Shown in pieces: positions 26,974-34,822 of a DNA stretch of 64,000 nucleotides. Positions within the stretch are counted from its first letter, which is position 1, and each line of letters opens with the position of its first letter. A program made the position numbers and the translations under genes. The DNA lies in the NCBI RefSeq assembly GCF_900115295.1, contig NZ_FOVZ01000004.1:473891-537890 (forward strand), written 5' to 3'. The notes below the pieces were generated by a model that made no database searches, was not told the DNA's origin, and saw only the letters and a program-made list of their open reading frames with translations. Origin of the DNA: Sphingomonas sp. OK281 (GTDB lineage: Bacteria > Pseudomonadota > Alphaproteobacteria > Sphingomonadales > Sphingomonadaceae).

Positions 26974-27741
26974 ATGGCACGGGTCTTTATTACCGGGAGT
27001 ACCGACGGCCTTGGCCTCGCGGCGGCACAGTCTCTGCTCTCCGACGGGCACCATGTCGTTCTGCATGCACGTTCTGCGCAGCGCGCTGCCGATCTAGGCA
27101 AGTTACGCGAACAGGTTGATGGTGTCGTTATCGGCGACCTGGCAAGCGCGCAGGACGTGCACGGAATTGCGGATCAGGTGAACGCAATCGGCCATATAGA
27201 TGCGGTGATTCACAACGCCGGGCTCTACGCCGTGCCGGAGCGAGGCGCGACGCCGGACGGCCATCCCACCCTGCTCGCGGTTAACACGCTGGCACCATAT
27301 ATGCTGACCGCGCTGATCGAACGGCCCGCCCGGATCATTTATCTCAGCAGCAGCTTGCATCGCGGAGGCGAGGGATCGCTGGAGGACATCGACTGGACGG
27401 CGCGCGCATGGGACAGCTCTCGCGCTTATGCCGAAAGCAAGCTGCACATGGTCGCGCTGGCTTTCGCTATCGCTGGGCGCCGCCCAAACGTACTGAGCAA
27501 CGCGGTCGATCCGGGATGGGTGCGCACGCGAATGGGTGGCGCCGGCGCGCCAGTTGATCAAGACACCGGGCAACGCACGCAGAGTTGGCTCGCGGTCAGC
27601 GATGATTTAACCGCACTGTTCAGCGGTGGCTATTGGCACAACCTACAGCGTCAACAGCCCGCGGCTGAAGTTACGGATACGCGCTTCCAGGAAAGGCTGG
27701 TTGCCAAACTAGCTGACCTTACGGGTGTAGAGATGAGTTGA
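26974..27741 (+). CDS. SDR family oxidoreductase
   Basis: A 255-aa short-chain dehydrogenase with Rossmann motif TGSTDGLGLAA near the N-terminus, NAG in IHNAGLYAV and catalytic S-Y-K in LSSSLHRGG and YAESK. The protochlorophyllide-reductase/retinol-dehydrogenase-like order of motifs suggests a broad-range NAD(P)H reductase. The start at 26974 is chosen because GGAAGGG lies just upstream; the frame extends a further 120 bp. The gap to the RND permease is 85 bp, so read-through is possible. Confidence 0.88.
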   Translation: MARVFITGSTDGLGLAAAQSLLSDGHHVVLHARSAQRAADLGKLREQVDGVVIGDLASAQDVHGIADQVNAIGHIDAVIHNAGLYAVPERGATPDGHPTLLAVNTLAPYMLTALIERPARIIYLSSSLHRGGEGSLEDIDWTARAWDSSRAYAESKLHMVALAFAIAGRRPNVLSNAVDPGWVRTRMGGAGAPVDQDTGQRTQSWLAVSDDLTALFSGGYWHNLQRQQPAAEVTDTRFQERLVAKLADLTGVEMS

Positions 27742-27760
27742 GCTGATCTGCTTCGGCTAA

Positions 27761-27822
27761 GACCCATAACCGGACGTTTACGCCCCTTCCCTCGCTTCTC
27801 AACTTCGGACGCTGATTCATCT
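27761..27822 (+). repeat. 62-bp intergenic element, copy 5
   Basis: GACCCATAACCGGACGTTTA at the left and CTCAACTTCGGACGCTGATTCATCT at the right, in the gap between the convergent SDR and DUF6894 genes. Confidence 0.85.
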
Positions 27823-27940
27823 TTGCAAATAATCGATTCTCAAGCCCGGCTATCCGCTCGCGAAGTTGTGATGGGAAGGAAAGCGGACCGGCGGCTTTGA
27901 AGAGACCAGCCGAGATAAACGCCTATGGTTTGCACACTTC

Positions 27941-28198
27941 TCATATCAACTTTTTGAGGTTCAAAGTGGCAGGTGCTGCCGTCGCGCAGATCATAATCGT
28001 AAACATGGTTAGACGGTTTGCATCGGTAACCGTCATTACCCATTCCTCACCTTCCCAGAATACCTCTCCCTGATCGCATAGTAACAGCGCCGCATATTTC
28101 AGCGCGAAGCAGCGAGCAGCCGCGAGGGACGGCAGCTCCTCGCCTACGCATGGAATGTTAGGTTTGGCATCGGCTATCTCGAAATAAAAGACCGACAT
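27941..28198 (-). CDS. DUF6894-like small protein
   Basis: An 85-aa protein with the layout of the alphaproteobacterial DUF6894 group: an N-terminal strand FYFEIADA, then GEELPSLAAARCFALKYAALLL, then VFWEGEEWVMTVTDANRLTMFTIMI. The function is unknown. These genes are often stress-related singletons in sphingomonads and rhizobia. The C-terminal tail ATAAPATLNLKKLI extends beyond the usual end. Confidence 0.72.
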   Translation of the reverse strand: MSVFYFEIADAKPNIPCVGEELPSLAAARCFALKYAALLLCDQGEVFWEGEEWVMTVTDANRLTMFTIMICATAAPATLNLKKLI

Positions 28199-28395
28199 TC
28201 GAGCTCCCGAAATAACACGGGAGCACGATGTCTCTCAGTCGCCGAGAACCAACGATAGAAGGGTAGCGAATACCGAGCGTCTTCGGTTCCCCTGGACGCC
28301 GATTTGTGACGGGAAGATGAGTACGTCGGAAACGGCAAGGAAAGCGGTCCGTCCTCTATTTGTGAGGCAGGCGGCGATAGCGGACATTGAACCGC

Positions 28396-28545
28396 TTAAC
28401 GCCGAACGTTGGGCGTCAGGGTATCTAGTGCCTGAGCAATGTAGAGGGCGAGAACACCGCGCCCTTGCATTTTATCGGCTATGGCCAACGCTTCCAGCAG
28501 GAGCGCTTTCAATTTTTCATGTTGGTCGAGCGTCATACTCGGCAT
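28396..28545 (-). CDS. 49-aa unknown small protein
   Basis: The frame begins MPSMTLDQHEKLKALLLEAL and continues AIADKMQGRGVLALYIAQAL before DTLTPNVRR. It is an amphipathic, helix-forming sequence unlike a chance frame. AGG lies next to the first ATG and nine bases from the second ATG (28536), which may be the true start. I believe similar short helical proteins occur in sphingomonads, but no function is known. Confidence 0.5.
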   Translation of the reverse strand: MPSMTLDQHEKLKALLLEALAIADKMQGRGVLALYIAQALDTLTPNVRR

Positions 28546-28942
28546 CCTGTCTAGTATTCCGACGTGTACCGTGAGCCTTTGCGGGAATAACTTAGATCAA
28601 GAAAGCGAAATGATAATACCAATGTAGGATTAATTAGGATCAAGTCCGCTGACTATGGCGCCCTCTCCGACGGCACAGGGGTCGGCCGACCGCAGTCGAC
28701 GCATCGCTTGCGTTTTCTTCGATGGCAATCGGCGACATCAAAAACATGCAGCCCCATCTGAATTCACAGTCGGGTTCGACCGCAAAAATGACCCACCTCA
28801 GCGTCCTTGTCGGAGCGAAAGCGGCATGGCTGGAATGGGAAGGAACGCTGCGGGTCCCTCTTATGGCGAGTTGGATTGCGATTGCTGAAATTGCACCACA
28901 TACCGCCGAACGTCGGCCATCATGGTGTCCACGACGTGATGA
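28546..28942. other. 397-bp gap, no gene seen
   Basis: Short frames exist on + but lack codon bias and family features. The stretch at about 28906-28923 resembles one half of the 62-bp element, but the other half is not recognisable. Nothing else was identified. Confidence 0.4.
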
Positions 28943-29680
28943 TTATTGAGGCAAATTGTTTACCGAAAGAAACTTTGCAGAGAATTGACCAGCTTGCCTA
29001 AAGCCGTTGATGTCAACTATTTCGTATTTTCTGTTTGTGTGACAGATCAAGCCACTTTCAACCAACGACCTGATAGCCCTATTAACGTGAACAGGTGTGA
29101 TTCCGACGCTGTCCCCAATCTGCTCCTGCGACATTGGTAGGGAAAAGTGCAACCCATCACTTAAGCCACGCAACTTCGTCCTGGCGGCAAATTCGTTTAA
29201 GAAATGAGCTACACGGATTTTTGCAGAGCGCCCGCCGATGTTTAACAGCCACTCCCGTAATTGTCGCGACTCCGCACTTATTCTTAAATCCATCGCCAAC
29301 CGAATAGAGGGGTGGGAATCTATTAACGATTCAAACTCGGCCTTTTGCACATACGCGATGCTAGATTTTTCTGCACAAACCACGTTATAGTCCATATTAT
29401 TCACAAATCTATTTTCTGGATTAACTATGTCCCCGGGAATTGTTAATGATACAATTTGTCGATAGCCATCCGAAGTCTGCTTTTGACGGAATAAATATCC
29501 CGATATTACGAACACATAGTCTGAAAATGACAAGCCTTCCCTGAATACGTAGCTTCCCGACTCAAAGGTTTTTGCTCGAGCTTTCAAACGGCCCAGAGCT
29601 TCGGTGTCAAAAACCTGTAACTCCGAATGCTCCGAAAGACTTTTGGCAATAAGACCGCGAGGGTCAATTTCCGAGATCAA
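28943..29680 (-). CDS. Crp/Fnr family transcriptional regulator
   Basis: A 245-aa regulator with a cyclic-nucleotide-binding-like beta roll (FESGSYVFREGLSFSDYVFVISGYLFRQKQTSDGYRQIVSLTIPGDIV) and a C-terminal winged helix (LPMSQEQIGDSVGITPVHVNRAIRSLVESGLI). There is no Fnr-type cysteine cluster at the N-terminus. Coding DNA is visibly richer in A/T than its neighbours, suggesting a different history. It stands alone, with about 420 bp of non-coding DNA upstream. The effector is unknown. Confidence 0.92.
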   Translation of the reverse strand: MISEIDPRGLIAKSLSEHSELQVFDTEALGRLKARAKTFESGSYVFREGLSFSDYVFVISGYLFRQKQTSDGYRQIVSLTIPGDIVNPENRFVNNMDYNVVCAEKSSIAYVQKAEFESLIDSHPSIRLAMDLRISAESRQLREWLLNIGGRSAKIRVAHFLNEFAARTKLRGLSDGLHFSLPMSQEQIGDSVGITPVHVNRAIRSLVESGLICHTNRKYEIVDINGFRQAGQFSAKFLSVNNLPQ

Positions 29681-29880
29681 CGCAAGGTTCCCGTAATATC
29701 GGCGGGAGTATTGAAACTCTCAGTTGCCAAGAGCCGTGATCGGTCAGCAATTTATAATTTATACCATAGTTTGCCGGACAAGGCTTGATTGAAGTTAAGC
29801 CTCACGACGACTCTCACGGTACAGCGGCAATTAGGGCAGCAGTTCGGGCAGATGGGGCAACTTTAAACTGGGAAAGATGC

Positions 29881-29940
29881 GCTGAACGGATGGCCGTTAT
29901 CGGGAGCTGGGATTTCACAGCCGGGTGTCCGGGTATGGGC
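29881..29940 (-). repeat. 62-bp intergenic element, copy 6 (only inverted copy)
   Basis: Read on -, it begins CCCATACCCGGACA and continues to CGATAACGGCCATCCGTTCA. It lies 31 bp from a forward copy, making a head-to-head pair upstream of the Crp/Fnr gene. The alignment needs a small gap. Confidence 0.7.
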
Positions 29941-29970
29941 GGACACGCCCTGCCCTCCGGCTTCCAGCCA

Positions 29971-30032
29971 GATCCATAGCCGGACATTCGCGTCCTTCCC
30001 CGCTTACCAAATTCGGGCATGCATTAATGCCC
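29971..30032 (+). repeat. 62-bp intergenic element, copy 7
   Basis: GATCCATAGCCGGACATTCG at the left, then ACCAAATTCGGGCATGCATT. The right end contains a small hairpin (GGGCAT and ATGCCC, 30015-30032) not shared by other copies. It lies upstream of the 3' end of the 156-aa unknown gene. Confidence 0.8.
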
Positions 30033-30103
30033 GCGATAACCGTTGTAGAGGGCTGATTTGCCATTGCCGCATGACAGCGCTGACTGCCGGGTAAGCCCCG
30101 CGG

Positions 30104-30574
30104 CTAGATGTAGGTTTGTTCTCTCGACAGACCGAAGGACGCGAGTACCTCCTGGTCGCGTTGCGTCATCCGCTCTTTCGCCTCACCGTCGACGGTGCTT
30201 TTTCCCCTGGGCCAGTTTTGCAGGAAACGAGAAAGCAGCGCCTGCATCGTCAGATAATAACCATGCGAGATCGCGGCATAATTGGTATGGTGGAAGTCCA
30301 GCTGATCGACATCGCTCTCACAACCGAGGGCTTGGGATTGTGCCGCAGCGGAAGGATCGACGATCTCCAAGTAAGAGCTCATCTGAAACCGGAACTGATC
30401 GGCGTCGGTGACAAAGCACATGAACTCCTCTCCGTACCGCCCGCAGGAATAGGCGATCGTCACATCGCCTCGCTTGAATTCCTCCTGATAGTTCGACGAT
30501 TTCACGCGTTTGAACCCGCCAGCCTGCAACTCCGGAACAAGGCGATCGATCGCCGACCCAGCCGGCTCGATCAC
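30104..30574 (-). CDS. uncharacterised 156-aa protein
   Basis: No family was recognised. The sequence reads as a soluble cytoplasmic protein with an alpha/beta start (AIDRLVPELQAGGFKRVKSSNYQEEFKRGDVTIAYSCGRYGEEFMCFVTDADQF), suggesting a compact binding domain that presents an immunity- or substrate-recognition-like beta sheet. Its ATG overlaps the stop of the 79-aa gene by 4 bp, so the two form a coupled pair. A toxin/immunity-type arrangement is a possibility without direct evidence. Confidence 0.65.
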   Translation of the reverse strand: MIEPAGSAIDRLVPELQAGGFKRVKSSNYQEEFKRGDVTIAYSCGRYGEEFMCFVTDADQFRFQMSSYLEIVDPSAAAQSQALGCESDVDQLDFHHTNYAAISHGYYLTMQALLSRFLQNWPRGKSTVDGEAKERMTQRDQEVLASFGLSREQTYI

Positions 30575-30810
30575 TTGCCGCCCGCCGCCGTCTTGCCGAC
30601 CTTCGCAATCTTGCTGGAGATCGGTTCGTATTCATAAGCCTTGTCGATCAAACACTCGAAACTGCGGTCGAACCCGGTCAGCTTGGCGGTCATCGCTATC
30701 GCCCATAGGTTACGCATCGTCCTCTCCTCGTCGGAACTGAGCGCGCCGTACGCAAACAGAGATGTTAGCGCTATGCCGTGCAGTGGAAGCGACGCCAGCG
30801 TAAGGATCAA
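30571..30810 (-). CDS. uncharacterised 79-aa protein
   Basis: First gene of a two-gene unit. The frame contains HGIALTSLFAYGALSSDEERTMRNLWAIAMTAKLTGFDRSFECLIDKAYEYEP, mostly helical, with a basic C-terminal tail (SKIAKVGKTAAGGK). An internal Met at residue 32 could be the start of a shorter soluble protein. The function is unknown. Confidence 0.5.
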   Translation of the reverse strand: MILTLASLPLHGIALTSLFAYGALSSDEERTMRNLWAIAMTAKLTGFDRSFECLIDKAYEYEPISSKIAKVGKTAAGGK

Positions 30811-30933
30811 CGGCTGCTTACCGGGTGATACCAGTCATGCCAACATTTGCCGCCACTTACTGCCGCGCCGATCGGAGGCGTTAAGACTCACAATCGGATC
30901 GTGGGCGAAGGCACCTGCCCACAGCTTCCGGCA

Positions 30934-30995
30934 GACCCAATACACGACATTCCGGCCGGCCAGCCCGCCTCCCGAAAGCCGCCGTTCGTTCATGT
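30934..30995 (+). repeat. 62-bp intergenic element, copy 8
   Basis: GACCCAATACACGACATTCC at the left and CCCGAAAGCCGCCGTTCGTTCATGT at the right. It lies between the 79-aa gene start and the NYN gene 3' end. Confidence 0.8.
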
Positions 30996-31052
30996 TCCGA
31001 TTTTGACCGCGTCTAGGTTGCCATGGCGCGCGCCGGTAGACGACGAAGTAGA

Positions 31053-31796
31053 TTAATTCGCGGCGCTCCTTTGCCGAACTTGCACCGACATGCCGCCGCC
31101 GCGGCGTACTTCGAAACCGCCTGCTTGCTCAATCAGTGTCGTCAGCTTCGCGCAACCATATGTCCGCGGATCGAACTCGGGGTCCATCGCAAGCAGCCGA
31201 GATCCGAGGCCTCCGAGATGGACCCAGCCCTCCTCGTCCTCGAGTTGCGCGATCGCGCGTCGAACCATAGCAGTGGCCTGCGTAGGCTTGCGCGGTGCCA
31301 GGGTGGGCGTCGCAGCTTTTTCGCTGGCGATTGGTGCGAGGGTCCCAGGCTGAGGAAGCAGGTTCTCAGTCAAGACGAAGCGCTTGCAGGCCTGACGGAA
31401 ACTTTTGGGTGTCTTGGCCTCGCCGAAGCCAAACACATCGAGACCCTGCTCACGGATGCGAGCAGCAAGGCGTGTAAAGTCGCTGTCCGACGACACTAGG
31501 CAGAACCCTGCGAAACGCCCGCTGTGCAACAGATCCATCGCGTCGATCACCAGCGCGATGTCGGCCCCGTTCTTGCCAACGGTCAGCGCGAAGTTCTGCT
31601 GAGGAATGATGGCGTGATCGGCGAGAATCTGCGCCCAACCTTTGAGCCGCTCCTCCGAGAAATCGCCGTAGATGCGTCGCACGCTCGCTTCACCGAAAGT
31701 TGCGATCTCTTCGAAAAGGCGCTGCGCAATGCGGGGCGATATGTTCTCAGCGTCAATCAGGACGGCGAGGCGAGGGAGAGGGGCGACACGTGACAT
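31053..31796 (-). CDS. NYN domain ribonuclease-like protein with LOTUS/OST-HTH domain
   Basis: A 247-aa LabA/DUF88-like protein. The PIN-like NYN fold has acidic residues D15 and N18 in AVLIDAENIS, D79 and D85 in GADIALVIDAMDLL, and D104/D106 in VSSDSDFTRLA, which would bind metal for RNA cleavage. After a Pro/Ala linker, residues about 170-240 form an OST-HTH (LOTUS) domain (VRRAIAQLEDEEGWVHLGGLGSRLLAMDPEFDPRTYG), an RNA-binding module. It is probably a cytoplasmic RNA-processing or decay factor; its target is unknown. Confidence 0.9.
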   Translation of the reverse strand: MSRVAPLPRLAVLIDAENISPRIAQRLFEEIATFGEASVRRIYGDFSEERLKGWAQILADHAIIPQQNFALTVGKNGADIALVIDAMDLLHSGRFAGFCLVSSDSDFTRLAARIREQGLDVFGFGEAKTPKSFRQACKRFVLTENLLPQPGTLAPIASEKAATPTLAPRKPTQATAMVRRAIAQLEDEEGWVHLGGLGSRLLAMDPEFDPRTYGCAKLTTLIEQAGGFEVRRGGGMSVQVRQRSAAN

Positions 31797-31966
31797 GGTG
31801 CTTCCCTACCGCCCAAATACTTGCCGTCGATCTAATGCGTCGCCAGCAACCACCTACTCGGGCCCGCAACCCACCCTTTGGCGTTCGGCGACCGGCAAGA
31901 TCTAATGGAACAGACGTTCGCTTTGATGTGTAGCCATCAGTGAAGCTGCTCGATATCCGCAGCTAC

Positions 31967-32029
31967 GAACCACTATTGGCCATTCGCGTGCCCCTCCCCC
32001 GCGTCCCAACTTCACGCACTCATTCATCT
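31967..32029 (+). repeat. 62-bp intergenic element, copy 9
   Basis: GAACCACTATTGGCCATTCG at the left and CCCAACTTCACGCACTCATTCATCT at the right, with one extra base. It lies in the 389-bp gap between the NYN gene start and the TIR gene 3' end; no gene was found there. Confidence 0.82.
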
Positions 32030-32185
32030 CAGCACATCGAACTTCACAGCGGGCTAAGGCGCCCCGGATCGTTTTTGGGAAACAATGGAGAGGCGCTGAA
32101 GCCTTAGCTTCTAGCTAAAAACAGGACGCGATGCCCGTTCCTAAGCGTCCGAATGTTATCCGTACGACCTTCTGAGCGCTGTACG

Positions 32186-33160
32186 TCACATTCGTGACTG
32201 CAGCGGCCTTATAAGCATTTGCCAATAGATCTCAGCGGCGCCTTCTTGGGTTAGCTTACCCGACCCGCCGCCGTGGCCACCCATTGCTGCCATGCCCATG
32301 CTGATCAGAAACAGGCTTTGGTCGTCTGCTTCGACGCTCAACGCTTCATTGTATCCATTCGTGGACATGTCGGACGATGAATACGCGATCCCAGAGGAGT
32401 ATGGGCGTTCGCCCATGAATATCGAGCAGCGTGCGATCGACTGCCCGTCACGGTAGATGATGGTCGAGAAGCGGTTCGCGTCTATCCGGCGGAACGTTGC
32501 GTCAATGCCCGGGTTGCGAGCAGTTAGCTCCGCCGCTGAATTCTCAAAGTACCGAGAAATATACTCGAAGGTCTCGAGCTTGTAAGTGTCCTTGTCCCGT
32601 TCGGTGAATGTACGAGCCAGAGCCAGGGCACTCGACCGCGGACCTCTGGTGGATAGCGGCAGCGCTACACTGACAGCTGTGGTCCCAGGAGCTTCCGTAA
32701 CACTCGTCGGCGAGGAGCGGCTGCTGAGCCGGTCAGCTGCGCTACGCACGGCCTTCGCAACTTCCAGCAGCGCTTGATCACGATCAGGCGAAGTGGTGAT
32801 AGCCTTCCCGTCGGGTGGCGTCGCGTTGAGCTTGCCGAATGGCGTACCATGCCAGTCACATGCGCGAAGAATCACTGGGATGACGATTGCGTCGCCTGCC
32901 TCATGTCGCTCCATTGCCCGCCGCATCTCCAGCTCGTAGCAATAGTCGGAATCAATGAAATCGGCGCTGACCAGAAGCAGAATTATGTCATCAGTCTCGA
33001 CATGCTGGTCGATTTCACGTGCAAACTCCTGCCCAGCTCCGATCCGCCGATCATGCCAAGTCTCGATGATCCCCTGCCGCTTTAGAAGCGACAGCTGTTT
33101 TTCCAGCTGGTCCCGCAGCGCTTCGTCAGCGTGCGAGTATGAAAAGAATACCTTGGCCAT
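32186..33160 (-). CDS. TIR domain protein with C-terminal sensor-like domain
   Basis: The start at 33160 has GGAGG seven bases upstream and gives 325 aa. Residues 1-145 form a TIR domain: KVFFSYSHADE, the RIGAGQEFAREI loop, and SADFIDSDYCYELEMRRAME, where E78 (or E76) is the likely catalytic glutamate of NAD+-cleaving TIRs. Residues about 190-325 form a second domain (FEYISRYFENSAAEL through GAAEIYWQMLIRPLQ) that I recognise only as a recurring partner of bacterial TIRs. Such proteins often act in abortive antiphage defence, or as effectors. It is a single-gene unit, so it lacks an obvious Thoeris-type partner. Confidence 0.88.
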   Translation of the reverse strand: MAKVFFSYSHADEALRDQLEKQLSLLKRQGIIETWHDRRIGAGQEFAREIDQHVETDDIILLLVSADFIDSDYCYELEMRRAMERHEAGDAIVIPVILRACDWHGTPFGKLNATPPDGKAITTSPDRDQALLEVAKAVRSAADRLSSRSSPTSVTEAPGTTAVSVALPLSTRGPRSSALALARTFTERDKDTYKLETFEYISRYFENSAAELTARNPGIDATFRRIDANRFSTIIYRDGQSIARCSIFMGERPYSSGIAYSSSDMSTNGYNEALSVEADDQSLFLISMGMAAMGGHGGGSGKLTQEGAAEIYWQMLIRPLQSRM

Positions 33161-33459
33161 CTCGGTCCTCCGCCCCCCAAGGATAGTGGGGGACGGCGGG
33201 GCGGCACACAAGGGGAACAAGCTTTGCTGACCTCGCCAAGGAGGCGGCACGCTAGCCCGAACCCCGGTACGCTAGCTGATCGCCGCTATATCTACCATTT
33301 CCCTGAGAATCTCGGCAGAGGCTTCAGCCCAGATGACCCAGATCCAGCTACGCGTTCATGTCGGGATTGGTCGTCTGCAGTCGTCCTGCCGCCTGTTTCG
33401 CTTTGTCGGCCTAGGTGCTTGGACTGACGCACTGATCAGTTAGCAGTGCATTTTCCCAG

Positions 33460-33489
33460 ATACGGGTCAAATCTCATATTGACCCGTAT
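33460..33489. promoter_or_regulatory. long perfect palindrome upstream of satD
   Basis: ATACGGGTCAA and TTGACCCGTAT form perfect 11-bp arms around 8 bp, ending 25 bp before the satD start. A related, imperfect site (GACCC and GGGT around 6-7 bp, 33509-33523) straddles the start codon. This looks like an operator pair, plausibly autoregulatory because SatD has a C-terminal helix-turn-helix. Confidence 0.65.
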
Positions 33490-33514
33490 GCGGGCACATA
33501 TCTAAAGTGACCCT

Positions 33515-34177
33515 ATGGCGGGTACATCACATTCATATGCCGTCGTCATGGGCGACTTGGTCGGCAGCGAGAGAACTCTCGCTACAGCATCGCTCCACAC
33601 CCGCTTCAACGAAGCAGTTGAAAAGCAGAACCGCGACTACAAGAATCTGCTGTCGTCCCCCCTTACTATCACCCTTGGCGACGAGTTTCAGGGCCTAGGC
33701 ACATCGCTTACCGCGATGCTGTCGCTCATACGCGACTTACGCCTCCAACTCATGGCCCATGATATCGAGTGCCGTTTCGCGATCGGGCACGTCGAACTGC
33801 AAACCCCTCTCAACACAGACAAAGCTTGGAATATGATGGGTCCGGGCTTGGCTCGCACTCGCGAGAAGCTCAACGAGAAGCGGTCCGGCTCGCTCTACCG
33901 GTTCGCAGTAACAGACGATCCGCTTGTCGAAACAACCCTGGAGGCACTAGGCGCTGGCCTGACCTCGATTGAACGCCGCTGGACAGGCCGGCAGCGCGAG
34001 GACATCGCCGAGCTACTCCGCGGAGCGACTGCCGCCGACATTGCCAAGCGACGCAACGTTTCGGTTCATACCGTCTATAAGGTGCGTAGTTCGGGGGAAT
34101 TCGACACCTACGTTGTCCAGTGGCATGCTATCCAAGAAACCTTAGCGCGCCTTGATGCGCAGCGTGGGATGAACTGA
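33515..34177 (+). CDS. satD: SatD family protein
   Basis: A 220-aa protein of the SatD family, named from an acid-tolerance locus in streptococci. The N-terminal domain (SYAVVMGDLVGSE through LTITLGDEFQGLG) resembles the cyclase-like fold assigned to the family. The C-terminal part has a helix-turn-helix (RGATAADIAKRRNVSVHTVYKVRSSGEF, about 178-205), suggesting DNA binding. It overlaps the next gene by 1 bp (TGATG). The palindromes upstream suggest autoregulation. The biochemical function is not established. Confidence 0.85.
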   Translation: MAGTSHSYAVVMGDLVGSERTLATASLHTRFNEAVEKQNRDYKNLLSSPLTITLGDEFQGLGTSLTAMLSLIRDLRLQLMAHDIECRFAIGHVELQTPLNTDKAWNMMGPGLARTREKLNEKRSGSLYRFAVTDDPLVETTLEALGAGLTSIERRWTGRQREDIAELLRGATAADIAKRRNVSVHTVYKVRSSGEFDTYVVQWHAIQETLARLDAQRGMN

Positions 34178-34608
34178 TGCTCACCTACCTTCATTGCGCC
34201 CTTTACTCTGGACTTGCCCTATGGCTGCTCACTGGGGTTGGCAATGGGGCGTGCCGCAGTCTGTTATCGCTGACGGGGATGAAGGAAGCGATGGCCGCGA
34301 CGCCCGAAGAGGCCTATTCAGCCGGTCGTATTATCGGATGGCTAGAACGTCTCATCCTTGCGATCGGCATCATCGCCCACAGTTGGGAGGTCCTTGCCGC
34401 AGTCATTGCACTGAAGTCAGTCGCTCGGTTCAAAGAGCTTGATACTAAACTACCGGCGGAATACTTTCTTGTCGGCTCGTTGTTCAGTGTATTTTGGGCA
34501 ATGCTTATCACCGGCGCTTGGCTCGGCTATGATCAACAATTTGGGATACAACTTCGCGAAACTGCTGTTCATTTACTCCAACCTGACAAGGCAGAGAAAA
34601 AGCCATAA
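34177..34608 (+). CDS. membrane partner of SatD (DUF3307-like C-terminal part)
   Basis: A 143-aa inner-membrane protein with three to four hydrophobic segments (YSGLALWLLTGVGNG, ILAIGIIAHSWEVLAAVIALK, EYFLVGSLFSVFWAMLITGAWL). The order GRIIGWLERLI, KSVARFKEL, AEYFLVGSLFS matches the C-terminal half of DUF3307 proteins, which I recall next to SatD genes. The N-terminal half of DUF3307 is absent, so this may be a shortened relative. Translation is coupled to satD by start/stop overlap. The function is unknown. Confidence 0.7.
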   Translation: MLTYLHCALYSGLALWLLTGVGNGACRSLLSLTGMKEAMAATPEEAYSAGRIIGWLERLILAIGIIAHSWEVLAAVIALKSVARFKELDTKLPAEYFLVGSLFSVFWAMLITGAWLGYDQQFGIQLRETAVHLLQPDKAEKKP

Positions 34609-34631
34609 ATTTAGAATGGCCTGACAGAATC

Positions 34632-34693
34632 GACCCAGTTCCGGACATTCGCATGGCTATTTGCATTTCCCAGGTTCAGACATTCGTTCACGT
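34632..34693 (+). repeat. 62-bp intergenic element, copy 10
   Basis: GACCCAGTTCCGGACATTCG at the left and CCCAGGTTCAGACATTCGTTCACGT at the right. It lies between the convergent satD operon and lysA. Confidence 0.87.
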
Positions 34694-34822
34694 CGTCATG
34701 CATTAGACAAAACGCGATCGAGCTGTCTTGTCACCAACGGCGGCCCATTGCGTGACGATCGGCGCACGGTCGCGGTCGAGGAGCTAGTCGAAATCGTTCA
34801 CGCGTAGCTGACTGCCCCCTCC

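Noticed and set aside
28903..28930. Possible extra copy of the 62-bp element
   Set aside because: One half-unit (CCGA, 4 bp, CGGCCAT) fits, but the other half and the TTCATCT end are not recognisable, so it was not counted.
33300..33361. Possible sixteenth, degenerate 62-bp element
   Set aside because: CCCA at 33337 and TTCATGT at the expected end match, but the left half fails. It may be a remnant; a profile search is needed.
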